A stretch of 64,000 nucleotides of DNA, from NCBI RefSeq assembly GCF_003664645.1, contig NZ_RCHC01000002.1, positions 248,001 through 312,000 of the forward strand, given 5' to 3'. Made by a program: the position numbers and the translations under genes. The notes below the pieces were generated by a model. It was given only the letters and a program-made list of their open reading frames with translations, ran no database searches and was not told the DNA's origin. This DNA comes from Acinetobacter chengduensis (GTDB taxonomy: Bacteria; Pseudomonadota; Gammaproteobacteria; Pseudomonadales; Moraxellaceae). Below are positions 35,875-43,553 of the stretch, piece by piece; position 1 is the first letter of the stretch, and the number at the start of each line of letters is the position of its first letter.

Positions 35875-36794
35875 AAGGAGTTGAGCCACAAGTATTGCTA
35901 GGCATGTGGCTAAAGGAACGTAAAATTCAGAATCAATCTGAACATACTTTGCAAGCCTATGAGCGTGATGTAAGCGACTTTTTAGAGTTTTGTAGCATCC
36001 GAAATTTAAATTTGAATGATATTGAAACTGCGGATTTACGTGAGTTTTTGGGTTCAAAGGTTGAACACCAGCAATTGAGTCCAAGTAGCTTACAACGCCT
36101 CTTATCAGCTGTTCGCCAATTTATGAAATGGGCAGAGCAAGGGCAATATATGGCTTTTAACCCTGCAGATGATTTTCAGCTCAAGCGTCAGTCACGTCCA
36201 TTGCCCGGCTTGGTGGACATAGAAACAGTCAATCAGATCTTAGATCAACCCGCGCCAGAGTCTGAGGCACAGCAGCAGATGTGGCTCAGAGATAAAGCCA
36301 TTTTGGAGCTTTTATATTCTAGTGGTTTACGACTGGCAGAAGTGCAATCCTTAAGAATTAAGGATGTGGATTTTAATCGACAATTACTGCGTATTACGGG
36401 TAAGGGAAATAAAACACGTGTGGTGCCATTTGGTCAGAAAGCTAAAGATGCTGTCATGCAATGGTTACAAATTTACCCGTTTTGGCATGGTGATTTTGTG
36501 CCGGAAGCTCATGTGTTTATTACTCAAAAGGGCAATCCACTTGGAGCGCGCCAAATTGAAAATCGGGTGAAGCTACAAGCCCAACGCGCAGGCGTAAATG
36601 TCGATTTACATCCGCATTTATTAAGACATTGTTTTGCTAGTCACATGCTGTCGAATAGTCGAGATTTACGCGCCGTACAAGAAATGTTGGGTCATAGTAA
36701 TTTAACCACAACCCAAATTTATACCCATGTGGATTTTGATCACTTGGCGCAAGTGTATGATCAGGCACATCCTAGAGCACAACTCAAGAAATAA
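35868..36794 (+). CDS. xerC: Tyrosine recombinase XerC
   Basis: 308 residues from the GTG at 35868. GGGAGG lies 7 nt before it, which fixes this start inside the end of the hydrolase gene. XerC acts with XerD at dif to resolve chromosome dimers. N-terminal SAM-like DNA-binding domain (about 8-95: SEHTLQAYERDVSDF), then the catalytic domain with Arg in SSGLRLAEVQSL (about 152), Lys in GKGNKTRVVPFG, HLLRHCFASHML (HxxR, about 248), and LGHSNLTTTQIYTHVD with the His and the nucleophile Tyr (about 283). No dif site was recognised in the window. A terminator follows at 36802-36828. Confidence 0.95.
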   Translation: MLEGVEPQVLLGMWLKERKIQNQSEHTLQAYERDVSDFLEFCSIRNLNLNDIETADLREFLGSKVEHQQLSPSSLQRLLSAVRQFMKWAEQGQYMAFNPADDFQLKRQSRPLPGLVDIETVNQILDQPAPESEAQQQMWLRDKAILELLYSSGLRLAEVQSLRIKDVDFNRQLLRITGKGNKTRVVPFGQKAKDAVMQWLQIYPFWHGDFVPEAHVFITQKGNPLGARQIENRVKLQAQRAGVNVDLHPHLLRHCFASHMLSNSRDLRAVQEMLGHSNLTTTQIYTHVDFDHLAQVYDQAHPRAQLKK

Positions 36795-36801
36795 GACAAA
36801 A

Positions 36802-36828
36802 TAAAAAGAAGGCATGGCCTTCTTTTTA
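36802..36828. terminator. Terminator between xerC and amidase gene
   Basis: AAAAAGAAGGC / GCCTTCTTTTT with a short AT loop; symmetric runs let it act on both strands. Confidence 0.88.
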
Positions 36829-36867
36829 TGGAGTACTTTTTATAAGGCAGATGAGTCTGCCAAATAG

Positions 36868-38544
36868 TTATAAAGCAGGCGTATGCACAGGTGTTTGGCG
36901 TACTGGGTTAATTTTTTCAAATGCAGTCGCAATTTTAAATAGCGTTGGTTCATCAAACTCACGTGCTAAAAATTCAATATTGACGTTCATTGGATATTGG
37001 CTTGTACTCGAAGTAACTTGAGCCACAGGCATTGAAAGTGCTGGAAAACCACTAAATGGACTCAGACGATTGTTGGTGCCCGCCGATGGACTACGACCTA
37101 GATTCGCAGCCAAAGCATGCATAGTTGGGTAGGCTAGTGCATCATAACTTGTTCCTGTAAGTTGTCCAGTCGCATCCGTATGATCTAATGCTTTGTTTAG
37201 ACTACCGCGGACATGCGGGGCACGTACCACGGTATTCAAGTGATAACCATCAATAAAGGATTGTGTTTTATCATCACGATCATAGTTATTAAATGTTGCA
37301 ATCATTAAGCCACTTTTTTGAAGATCTGCATAAGACTGAAAAATACTGCGTGTCGACTTTAAATACTCAGTGAGTGAAGTTTTAAACTCATAAGAAGACA
37401 AACTTGAATAAGTGCTAAGAATCGTAGATAAATCATCAATATTTACTTCCTCTACAATGGCGCCTGCTGCAGTTAATTTTGCAATTGCTTGATCCATTGC
37501 GTTGTTAATCAATTGTCCGTCTTCAGTAAGTGCACCTGTATTATTTGGCTGTGCATACAAGGCACGAACCAGACCAATACGTTTACCTTTTAAAGTGTTA
37601 TCGCTACTTGGAACGTATGTAGTTGGTACCGAGAATTGCGTTTTATATTCACTTTCAGTGCTTAATAATGGTGCTAAACGGTCAAAATCACTACGCTGAT
37701 TTGAAGATGTTGAATGATCGAAGCCTGTCATGCTGTCCATTAAAATGGCACAGTCCACGGCTTTACGGCACATAGGGCCAGCTGTATCTTGTGTTGGTGC
37801 AAGCGGGATGATGCCATCTTGACTTACTAAGCGTAACGAAGGACGTAAACCAACAAGACCTTGCACAGCAGATGGGATACGAATTGAGCCACCTGTGTCT
37901 GTGCCAATCCCAATCAGCGCTAAGCTTGCATTAATAGCAGCACCTGTACCTGCTGAGGAACCGCCTGGGCCTTTAGTCAGGTCGTATACATTTTTAGTCT
38001 GACCGCCATTTTTATGACTTGAGCTCCCACCGAAGCCAAAGGCAAACTCATCTAAATTGGCCTTGCCTAAGATAATGCCACCATGGTCTTTAATATTTTT
38101 AATAATATAGGCATCGTCTTGCGGAAAATTATCAATTAAGGCTTTAGAACCAGCAGTATTGGCCATGTTAATCGCATCAATATTGTCTTTAGGCAGTACG
38201 GTCACGCAGTGTAAATCACCTTTGAGTTGACCGGTGCTGGCATAGTAGTCATCTAGTACTTTGGCATCTTTGAGTGCGGTTGGGTTAACCGAAATGACAC
38301 TGTTTAAAGTGGGTCCTTGTTTATCATAAGCTTCAATACGATCCAAATAACTTTGCACAATTTGAACGCAGGTTGCACCTTTAGTTTGAATAGATTGATG
38401 TACATCGGCTATGGTGGCTTCAACAGGATTAAACGGGACAGGTTGAACAACTTCGGCACTTGAGTTGTTTTCATTTGAGTCATTACAAGCGGTTAAAAAT
38501 CCAGAAAGAGAGATTAGTAAAATAGTTTTTTTAAAACCTAACAT
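36868..38544 (-). CDS. Amidase-signature lipoprotein
   Basis: 558 residues. The N-terminus has a lipoprotein signal with lipobox FLTAC (Cys about 20) and a polar Ser/Asn linker. The rest is the amidase signature fold: the catalytic Lys in VLPKDNIDA (about 118), GGSSAGTGAAINAS (cis-Ser, about 195), and IGTDTGGSIRIPSAV with the nucleophile Ser (about 219). This gives the Ser-cisSer-Lys triad. It would hydrolyse amides on the outer side of the membrane; the substrate is unknown. The C-terminal part (ALAANLGRSPSAGTNNRLSPFSGFPALS) is as in family members. A single gene. Confidence 0.88.
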   Translation of the reverse strand: MLGFKKTILLISLSGFLTACNDSNENNSSAEVVQPVPFNPVEATIADVHQSIQTKGATCVQIVQSYLDRIEAYDKQGPTLNSVISVNPTALKDAKVLDDYYASTGQLKGDLHCVTVLPKDNIDAINMANTAGSKALIDNFPQDDAYIIKNIKDHGGIILGKANLDEFAFGFGGSSSHKNGGQTKNVYDLTKGPGGSSAGTGAAINASLALIGIGTDTGGSIRIPSAVQGLVGLRPSLRLVSQDGIIPLAPTQDTAGPMCRKAVDCAILMDSMTGFDHSTSSNQRSDFDRLAPLLSTESEYKTQFSVPTTYVPSSDNTLKGKRIGLVRALYAQPNNTGALTEDGQLINNAMDQAIAKLTAAGAIVEEVNIDDLSTILSTYSSLSSYEFKTSLTEYLKSTRSIFQSYADLQKSGLMIATFNNYDRDDKTQSFIDGYHLNTVVRAPHVRGSLNKALDHTDATGQLTGTSYDALAYPTMHALAANLGRSPSAGTNNRLSPFSGFPALSMPVAQVTSSTSQYPMNVNIEFLAREFDEPTLFKIATAFEKINPVRQTPVHTPAL

Positions 38545-39038
38545 GAAGCCTACCCCAGAAAATTTAATGTGTAGACGTGCTTATGCAATGCTTGTGCCAT
38601 ATATGTTTTTGATTGTTTGTAAATTTAAAAAACACCTTTTGAGATTTTTAAAACAACAGTGCGGTCATCTATGCACCAATTTGATAAAATTAATACTGTA
38701 CAAGTGACATAAAAATAAAAATTATGCGCAAAAAATCGATATTTTTATTTATCTATTCATCTTATTTATTCGGTATTTAATTATTAAGTCTTTTAAATTC
38801 AATGTATTGTGTGTTTTTTATATTTTTAAGTGACTTAAATTGATCATTTGTACTAATGTAGAATAATAAATAGTCACTTTTTCAAGTATAAAATTAGCGT
38901 ATAACTGCTCAATGTAAGAGATGGATAAAATAGATGCGCAGTCGTAATTGCTACATGTGATGCAATAGCATACCCCAAATGCACCTCTTCAAGACAGTTA
39001 CAACATAAAGCATTTGATTTAAAAATTAGGCAGAAACA
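38545..39038. other. AT-rich divergent region
   Basis: 494 bp between the divergent amidase and the unknown gene at 39039. It should hold both promoters. An ORF at 38465-38707 overlaps the amidase start and is an artefact of AT-rich DNA. No repeat or RNA fold was recognised. Confidence 0.5.
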
Positions 39039-39425
39039 ATGATTTCAAATCTTCAAGAAAAATATAACCAGCTTAGCCCAGCACAAAAAGACATTTTTAT
39101 CGGCTATGGTTTACGACAAATTAAACATTTTGTTGAAATTAGCCTGCCTAAAATAGAAGCAGTTCTTCCAGAAGGTGCAACTGTACAAGGTATTAATGCG
39201 GAAGGAAAAGTATTGGCTTATGATGCGTCAAGCCAGCAATATTATGTGTGGATTTCAGATTTGCAGTGGCAAATTTATAACAAACCCGCTGTGGCTGTAG
39301 ACCTTAAAGAAGATGCGATTGCAGTGTGGACTATCTTTAATTTAAAAGACCATGAGCTGATTAATTTGAGCCATATTCATCGCGACTTTTTAGACACTCA
39401 GTCTATAGATGAAAAGCACTCATAG
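39039..39425 (+). CDS. Protein of unknown function
   Basis: 128 residues. No recognised family. The first 35 residues look helical (NLQEKYNQLSPAQKDIFIGYGLRQIKHFVE), followed by beta-rich YYVWISDLQWQIYNKPAVAVDL and DAIAVWTIFNLKDHELI. No signal peptide. Start ATG at 39039 with an AGG-type Shine-Dalgarno remnant (TTAGGC). It is alone on the plus strand and convergent with the Lrp-family gene. Composition and codon use support a real gene. Confidence 0.7.
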   Translation: MISNLQEKYNQLSPAQKDIFIGYGLRQIKHFVEISLPKIEAVLPEGATVQGINAEGKVLAYDASSQQYYVWISDLQWQIYNKPAVAVDLKEDAIAVWTIFNLKDHELINLSHIHRDFLDTQSIDEKHS

Positions 39426-39502
39426 AATATATCGCGGGAGATCTGTGCCAAACAATGATCTCCCATATTGCCATGATCAATTAGATCATACTGTGTACGG
39501 AC

Positions 39503-39997
39503 TTATAAATCTTCCAGTGGCAATTGATAACTTTGTTTCACGATTTGACTTGGCACATCTGTTTTCACGCTGGTGATACCGTTTCTTTTGGTCAAGTGCG
39601 TACTCTGAAACTTACGGTAGCTCTCAAGGTCTGGCACCACCACTTTAAGCATGGCATCACACTCACCTAAAATGATATAGCACTCCATCACTTGTGGCAG
39701 TTCTTTCATTGCTTCAATAAATAAATCGATGGTTTCTGCATCTTGGCCAACCAACCAGATACGAGAAAATAATAACAATTGAAAGCCAATCCGCTGTGGA
39801 TCTACTACGGTGGTATAGCTTTGAATCACACCAGCTTCTTCTAATAGCTTTACACGTCTTAAGCAAGATGAAGGCGAAAGTCCAATGGCCTTAGCTAATT
39901 CATTATTCTGCATGCGGCCGTTACTTTGCAGAGAGTGAATGATATTTTTATCAATCCGATCCAACTTTACTAGAACAGACTTAGATGAAATTTTCAT
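39503..39997 (-). CDS. Lrp/AsnC family regulator
   Basis: 164 residues. N-terminal winged helix (LDRIDKNIIHSLQSNGRMQNNELAKAIGLSPSSCLRRVKLLEEAGVI, about 12-60), then the AsnC effector-binding domain with LPQVMECYIILGECDAMLKVVV. Such proteins sense amino acids and often control transporters of the same acids. The divergent gene is a LysE-type amino acid exporter, so this is probably its regulator. The intergenic region has a palindrome (TAGAAT-ATA-ATTCTA). The effector is unknown. Confidence 0.92.
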   Translation of the reverse strand: MKISSKSVLVKLDRIDKNIIHSLQSNGRMQNNELAKAIGLSPSSCLRRVKLLEEAGVIQSYTTVVDPQRIGFQLLLFSRIWLVGQDAETIDLFIEAMKELPQVMECYIILGECDAMLKVVVPDLESYRKFQSTHLTKRNGITSVKTDVPSQIVKQSYQLPLEDL

Positions 39998-40001
39998 AAA
40001 A

Positions 40002-40016
40002 TAGAATATAATTCTA
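40002..40016. promoter_or_regulatory. Palindrome in the lrp-like/lysE-like divergent region
   Basis: TAGAAT-ATA-ATTCTA is a perfect 6-3-6 palindrome. A second similar half (ATTAGAATATTTGAAAT) lies at about 40030-40047. AT-rich palindromes of this kind are typical Lrp/AsnC operators. It is likely the operator for both genes, by inference from position. Confidence 0.5.
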
Positions 40017-40108
40017 AAAATAGGTAATATATTAGAATATTTGAAATCCTATTTTAGCGCAATTCGAACATACTATTTTTTCCATCAGTACAGCGATAGG
40101 AAAAGGAA

Positions 40109-40714
40109 ATGTCTGTATTAGTACTCTTTGCGTTAACGGTTACACCGCTTATTTTTACACCTGGACCAGATATGTTATTTGTACTGTCCCAAGTGATAGG
40201 TAAGGATGCAAAAGCAGGCATGATGGCAACTTTGGGGATTTGTTCGGGCTATTTGGTGCATTCTGTTTTGGTGGCAGTTGGCTTGGCCGCTATTATTGTG
40301 TCTTTCCCAATTTTGTTTGAAACCATTCGCTGGTTAGGGATTGCATATTTAATTTATCTTGCTGTGACCTTGTTAAGATCTGTGTTTAGCAAAAATACTA
40401 TTCGCATTGAAAATAAAAGCACCAATTCACCGATTAAGAAGGGCTTTTTTACGGCACTGCTAAATCCAAAGGGCATGTTGATTTATTTTGCAATCTTGCC
40501 ACAGTTCATCGATAAAACTGGTAATACAGTCGCTCAAGGCTTATTACTTTCACTGGTGTTTATTGGATTAATTTTTATTGTGTACTGTGCGTTGAGTTTG
40601 GTATTTGCAAAAATTAGTCAAAAAACACAAATTGATGAACGTAAACAAAAATGGATCGATGGGACATCAGGTGGTTTGTTGGGCTTTGCGGCAATTTGGT
40701 TGATTTCAAATTAA
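40109..40714 (+). CDS. LysE/RhtB-type amino acid exporter
   Basis: 201 residues, six membrane helices. The first segment contains TPGPDMLFVLSQ (about 17-29), the conserved motif of the LysE/RhtB family, and later FFTALLNPKGMLIYFAILPQF (about 110-131), a second signature. Such proteins export lysine, threonine, homoserine or leucine analogues. GGAAAAGGAAATG gives a good ribosome binding site. Divergent from the Lrp-type regulator. The substrate is unknown. Confidence 0.9.
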   Translation: MSVLVLFALTVTPLIFTPGPDMLFVLSQVIGKDAKAGMMATLGICSGYLVHSVLVAVGLAAIIVSFPILFETIRWLGIAYLIYLAVTLLRSVFSKNTIRIENKSTNSPIKKGFFTALLNPKGMLIYFAILPQFIDKTGNTVAQGLLLSLVFIGLIFIVYCALSLVFAKISQKTQIDERKQKWIDGTSGGLLGFAAIWLISN

Positions 40715-41261
40715 AAAACAGCCAATGCCGTAGACTTTACATTGTTTTAAAAGATGCCCGTGATGTTTAAACGGGCTTTTTTATGTATTCAATGATGCTG
40801 TTTTTTTGTACCTAACGGCTGGCTGTCGAATCAAAGCGAGAAAATAAAGCACAGGATTTATATCCAGATTGCATAAAAAATAAGATGAAAAGCCATTCTG
40901 TCTTAAATGACATAAACCAGATTATGACTGGTATGATCATTTAAGCGACCAATAATGTGTGGAAATCTTAGCAAAAACAGATCGATCAAAACTTTTGATG
41001 ATGTAAATCAGGTAAAAACATAATATAAATCAATGGTTAAAAAATAACAAAAACTTTATGTAAAACAGCCTAATTTGCGCGTGATATAAAAATGTGAACC
41101 ATTAGTTCAAGGATTTTTACGCTTTTTTACAGGTCTTTCGATAATTGTGACTTGACCGAAATGCCATACACATTGCAAGATAGGGCACCTAAAAAATTTT
41201 AAGTGAAGAGTTATTATAGCTTTTCATAACATTTACATTTGCTAAAACAGCCGAGGATTAC
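40715..41261. other. Intergenic region before etfBA
   Basis: 547 bp. A terminator-like hairpin GCCCG...CGGGC with a T-run lies at 40754-40783. The rest, AT-rich with no clear signal, should carry the etfB promoter, perhaps with a long 5' leader. Confidence 0.5.
40754..40783 (+). terminator. Terminator after LysE-type gene
   Basis: GCCCG (40757-40761) and CGGGC pair across a longer loop and are followed by six T. The stem is short, so it is moderate evidence. Confidence 0.6.
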
Positions 41262-42014
41262 ATGAAGGCTCTTGTTGCTGTAAAACGTGTGGTTGATGCC
41301 AACGTTAAAGTTCGCGTTAAACCGGACAATAGTGGGGTTGACCTTACTAACGTTAAAATGTCTATCAACCCATTCTGTGAAATCGCAGTGGAAGAAGCGG
41401 TTCGTTTAAAAGAAAAAGGAACTGTTTCAGAAATCGTTGTTGTTTCTATTGGTCCTAAAGAAGCTCAAGAACAAATTCGTTCTTCTATGGCTCTTGGTGC
41501 TGACCGCGGTATTCTAGTTGAAGCTGATGACAGCCAGCTAGGTGCACTTGAAGTTGCAAAAATTCTTAAAGGCGTAGTAGACGCTGAACAACCGCAATTG
41601 ATTCTTCTTGGTAAACAAGCAATTGATGACGACTCTAACCAAGTTGGTCAGATGTTGGGTGCTTTACTTGGCGCAGGTCAAGGTACTTTCGCTTCAGAAG
41701 TTAAAGTTGAAGGCGACAAAGTACAAGTGACTCGTGAAATCGACGGTGGTTTACAAACTGTTGAACTTTCTCTTCCTGCAATCATCACAACTGACTTACG
41801 TTTGAATGAACCACGTTATGCGGCTCTTCCAAACATTATGAAAGCGCGTAAAAAACCGCTTGATACTAAGTCTCCGGCTGATTATGGCGTATCTGCTGTA
41901 TCTAAGCTTAAAACTGTTAAAGTTGAAGCACCTGCAGAACGTAAAGCTGGCGTACAAGTGAAATCTGTAGATGAGCTTGTAGAAAAATTGAAAAACGAAG
42001 CGAAAGTGATCTAA
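41262..42014 (+). CDS. etfB: Electron transfer flavoprotein beta subunit EtfB
   Basis: 250 residues. With EtfA it forms the FAD/AMP heterodimer that passes electrons from acyl-CoA and other dehydrogenases to ETF-ubiquinone oxidoreductase. Typical segments: [40 protein letters not shown] (about 35-52), [24 protein letters not shown] (about 115-138), and [24 protein letters not shown] (about 187-210), the ETF-beta signature. Codon use is strongly biased, as in highly expressed genes. etfA follows after 17 bp. Confidence 0.96.
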   Translation: MKALVAVKRVVDANVKVRVKPDNSGVDLTNVKMSINPFCEIAVEEAVRLKEKGTVSEIVVVSIGPKEAQEQIRSSMALGADRGILVEADDSQLGALEVAKILKGVVDAEQPQLILLGKQAIDDDSNQVGQMLGALLGAGQGTFASEVKVEGDKVQVTREIDGGLQTVELSLPAIITTDLRLNEPRYAALPNIMKARKKPLDTKSPADYGVSAVSKLKTVKVEAPAERKAGVQVKSVDELVEKLKNEAKVI

Positions 42015-42031
42015 TACAGAAGGATAAAATC

Positions 42032-42964
42032 ATGAGTATTTTAGTTATCGCTGAGCACGACAACAAAGCACTTAACGGTGCAACTTTAAACGTTGTTGCT
42101 GCGGCGCAAAAAATCGGTGGTGATATCACTGTATTGGTAGCTGGTGCAGGCGCACAAGCAGTTGCAGACCAAGCAGCTAAAGTTGCTGGTGTAAGCAAAG
42201 TATTACTTGCTGATGACGCAGTTTATGCAAACCAATTGGCTGAAAACGTTGCTAAATTAGTTGCTTCTATTGGTGTGGGTTATTCTCACATCCTAGCTGC
42301 ATCTACAACAACAGGCAAAAACGTGCTTCCACGTGCGGCTGCGCTTCTTGATGTTAGCATGATCACAGACATCATTGCTGTTGAAGGTCCTAAGACTTTC
42401 AAGCGTCCAATCTATGCTGGTAACGCGATCGCAACTGTAGAATCAGGTGAGTCAATCGTTGTAGCGACTGTTCGTGGTACTGCATTTGATGCTGTTGCTG
42501 CTGAAGGTGGTTCTGCTGCTGTTGAAGCTGTTGCATCTCAAGGTGATGCTGGTATTTCTAAGTTCGTTTCAGAAGAAATTGTGAAATCTGAACGTCCAGA
42601 ATTAACAGCTGCACGTATTGTTGTATCTGGTGGTCGTGGTGTAGCTTCTGGTGAAAACTACCATAAAGTACTTGATCCACTAGCTGACAAGTTAGGCGCT
42701 GCTCAAGGTGCTTCACGTGCTGCAGTAGATGCAGGCTTTGTTCCAAACGATATGCAAGTTGGTCAAACAGGTAAAATCGTTGCGCCAGAACTTTATATTG
42801 CTGTAGGTATCTCTGGTGCGATTCAGCACTTGGCAGGTATGAAAGACTCTAAAGTGATCGTTGCGATCAATAAAGATGAAGAAGCACCAATTAATGCAGT
42901 AGCTGACTACTGGTTAGTGGGTGATTTGAACACTGTAGTTCCAGAATTAGTTTCTAAACTTTAA
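42032..42964 (+). CDS. etfA: Electron transfer flavoprotein alpha subunit EtfA
   Basis: 310 residues. The N-terminal half (1-185) is the adenine-nucleotide-like fold and the C-terminal half binds FAD: SGGRGVASGENYHKVLDPLADKLGAA, ASRAAVDAGFVPNDMQVGQTGKIVAPELYIAVGISGAIQHLAGM, then INKDEEAPINAVADYWLVGDL, the ETF-alpha signature. Operon with etfB. Followed by the terminator at 42980-43020. Confidence 0.96.
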   Translation: MSILVIAEHDNKALNGATLNVVAAAQKIGGDITVLVAGAGAQAVADQAAKVAGVSKVLLADDAVYANQLAENVAKLVASIGVGYSHILAASTTTGKNVLPRAAALLDVSMITDIIAVEGPKTFKRPIYAGNAIATVESGESIVVATVRGTAFDAVAAEGGSAAVEAVASQGDAGISKFVSEEIVKSERPELTAARIVVSGGRGVASGENYHKVLDPLADKLGAAQGASRAAVDAGFVPNDMQVGQTGKIVAPELYIAVGISGAIQHLAGMKDSKVIVAINKDEEAPINAVADYWLVGDLNTVVPELVSKL

Positions 42965-42979
42965 TTTCTGAACGCAGTT

Positions 42980-43020
42980 CAAAAACGCTCTTATGCATCA
43001 TGCATAAGGGCGTTTTTTTA
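42980..43020 (+). terminator. Terminator after etfA
   Basis: AAACGCTCTTATGCA / TGCATAAGGGCGTTT form a long stem (one mismatch) with TC loop and seven T. Confidence 0.88.
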
Positions 43021-43437
43021 TTGGACATGGATTTTACACTGCTTACTCTCTATGCAAATTGTGCAAGTTTGCAGTGACAAGCCAAGAGGAAATCATTTAA
43101 AGGGCATGTAGGCGAGAAGCTACGTACGCTGAAGCGCTTAAATAGGCCTAAGCTGAAACTTTATACTATTGAGCAAGCAAAGATGCATAGCGCTCAAAAG
43201 AGTGCAGAATATAATGACATTGCTTAGGTGAATTTTTGGCTTAAGTTGTTCTAGTTCACACTAAATGCGCAAGAAAGATTTTAAAAAAATGAGCATTTGA
43301 AGGGGTAATTGCAGAATAATGTAAGGCGTATGAAGTGCTTAAAATACAGCTGTTTAATAATTAGGAAAATGCGGAAAATATACACAAAAAATCATAGTTA
43401 TAGATCGTAATCTTTGGCGCAAAAACGATGCTGTTTG

Positions 43438-43446
43438 TGCTATAAT
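43438..43446 (+). promoter_or_regulatory. Extended -10 promoter of gyrA
   Basis: TGCTATAAT is a perfect extended -10 (TGN plus TATAAT), 108 bp before the gyrA ATG. No good -35 is spaced correctly, consistent with extended -10 promoters. Confidence 0.6.
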
Positions 43447-43553
43447 GGCCGACTGAATTTTTAATATTGGTTCAGTTTTTTTGAACCAAATTTTAGCTAA
43501 TTTTACGATATATAAATGCGGGCAGAATTCTGCTTGTATAACAAGGAGTATGC

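Larger units (their letters stand above)
42965..43553. other. Intergenic region between etfA and gyrA
   Basis: 589 bp. It contains the etfA terminator, a stretch with no recognised signal (about 43025-43430), and the gyrA promoter around 43438-43446. I found no convincing small ORF or RNA. Confidence 0.55.

Noticed and set aside
38465..38707. Plus-strand ORF over the amidase start.
   Set aside because: It overlaps the coding strand of the amidase and reads as AT-rich noise.
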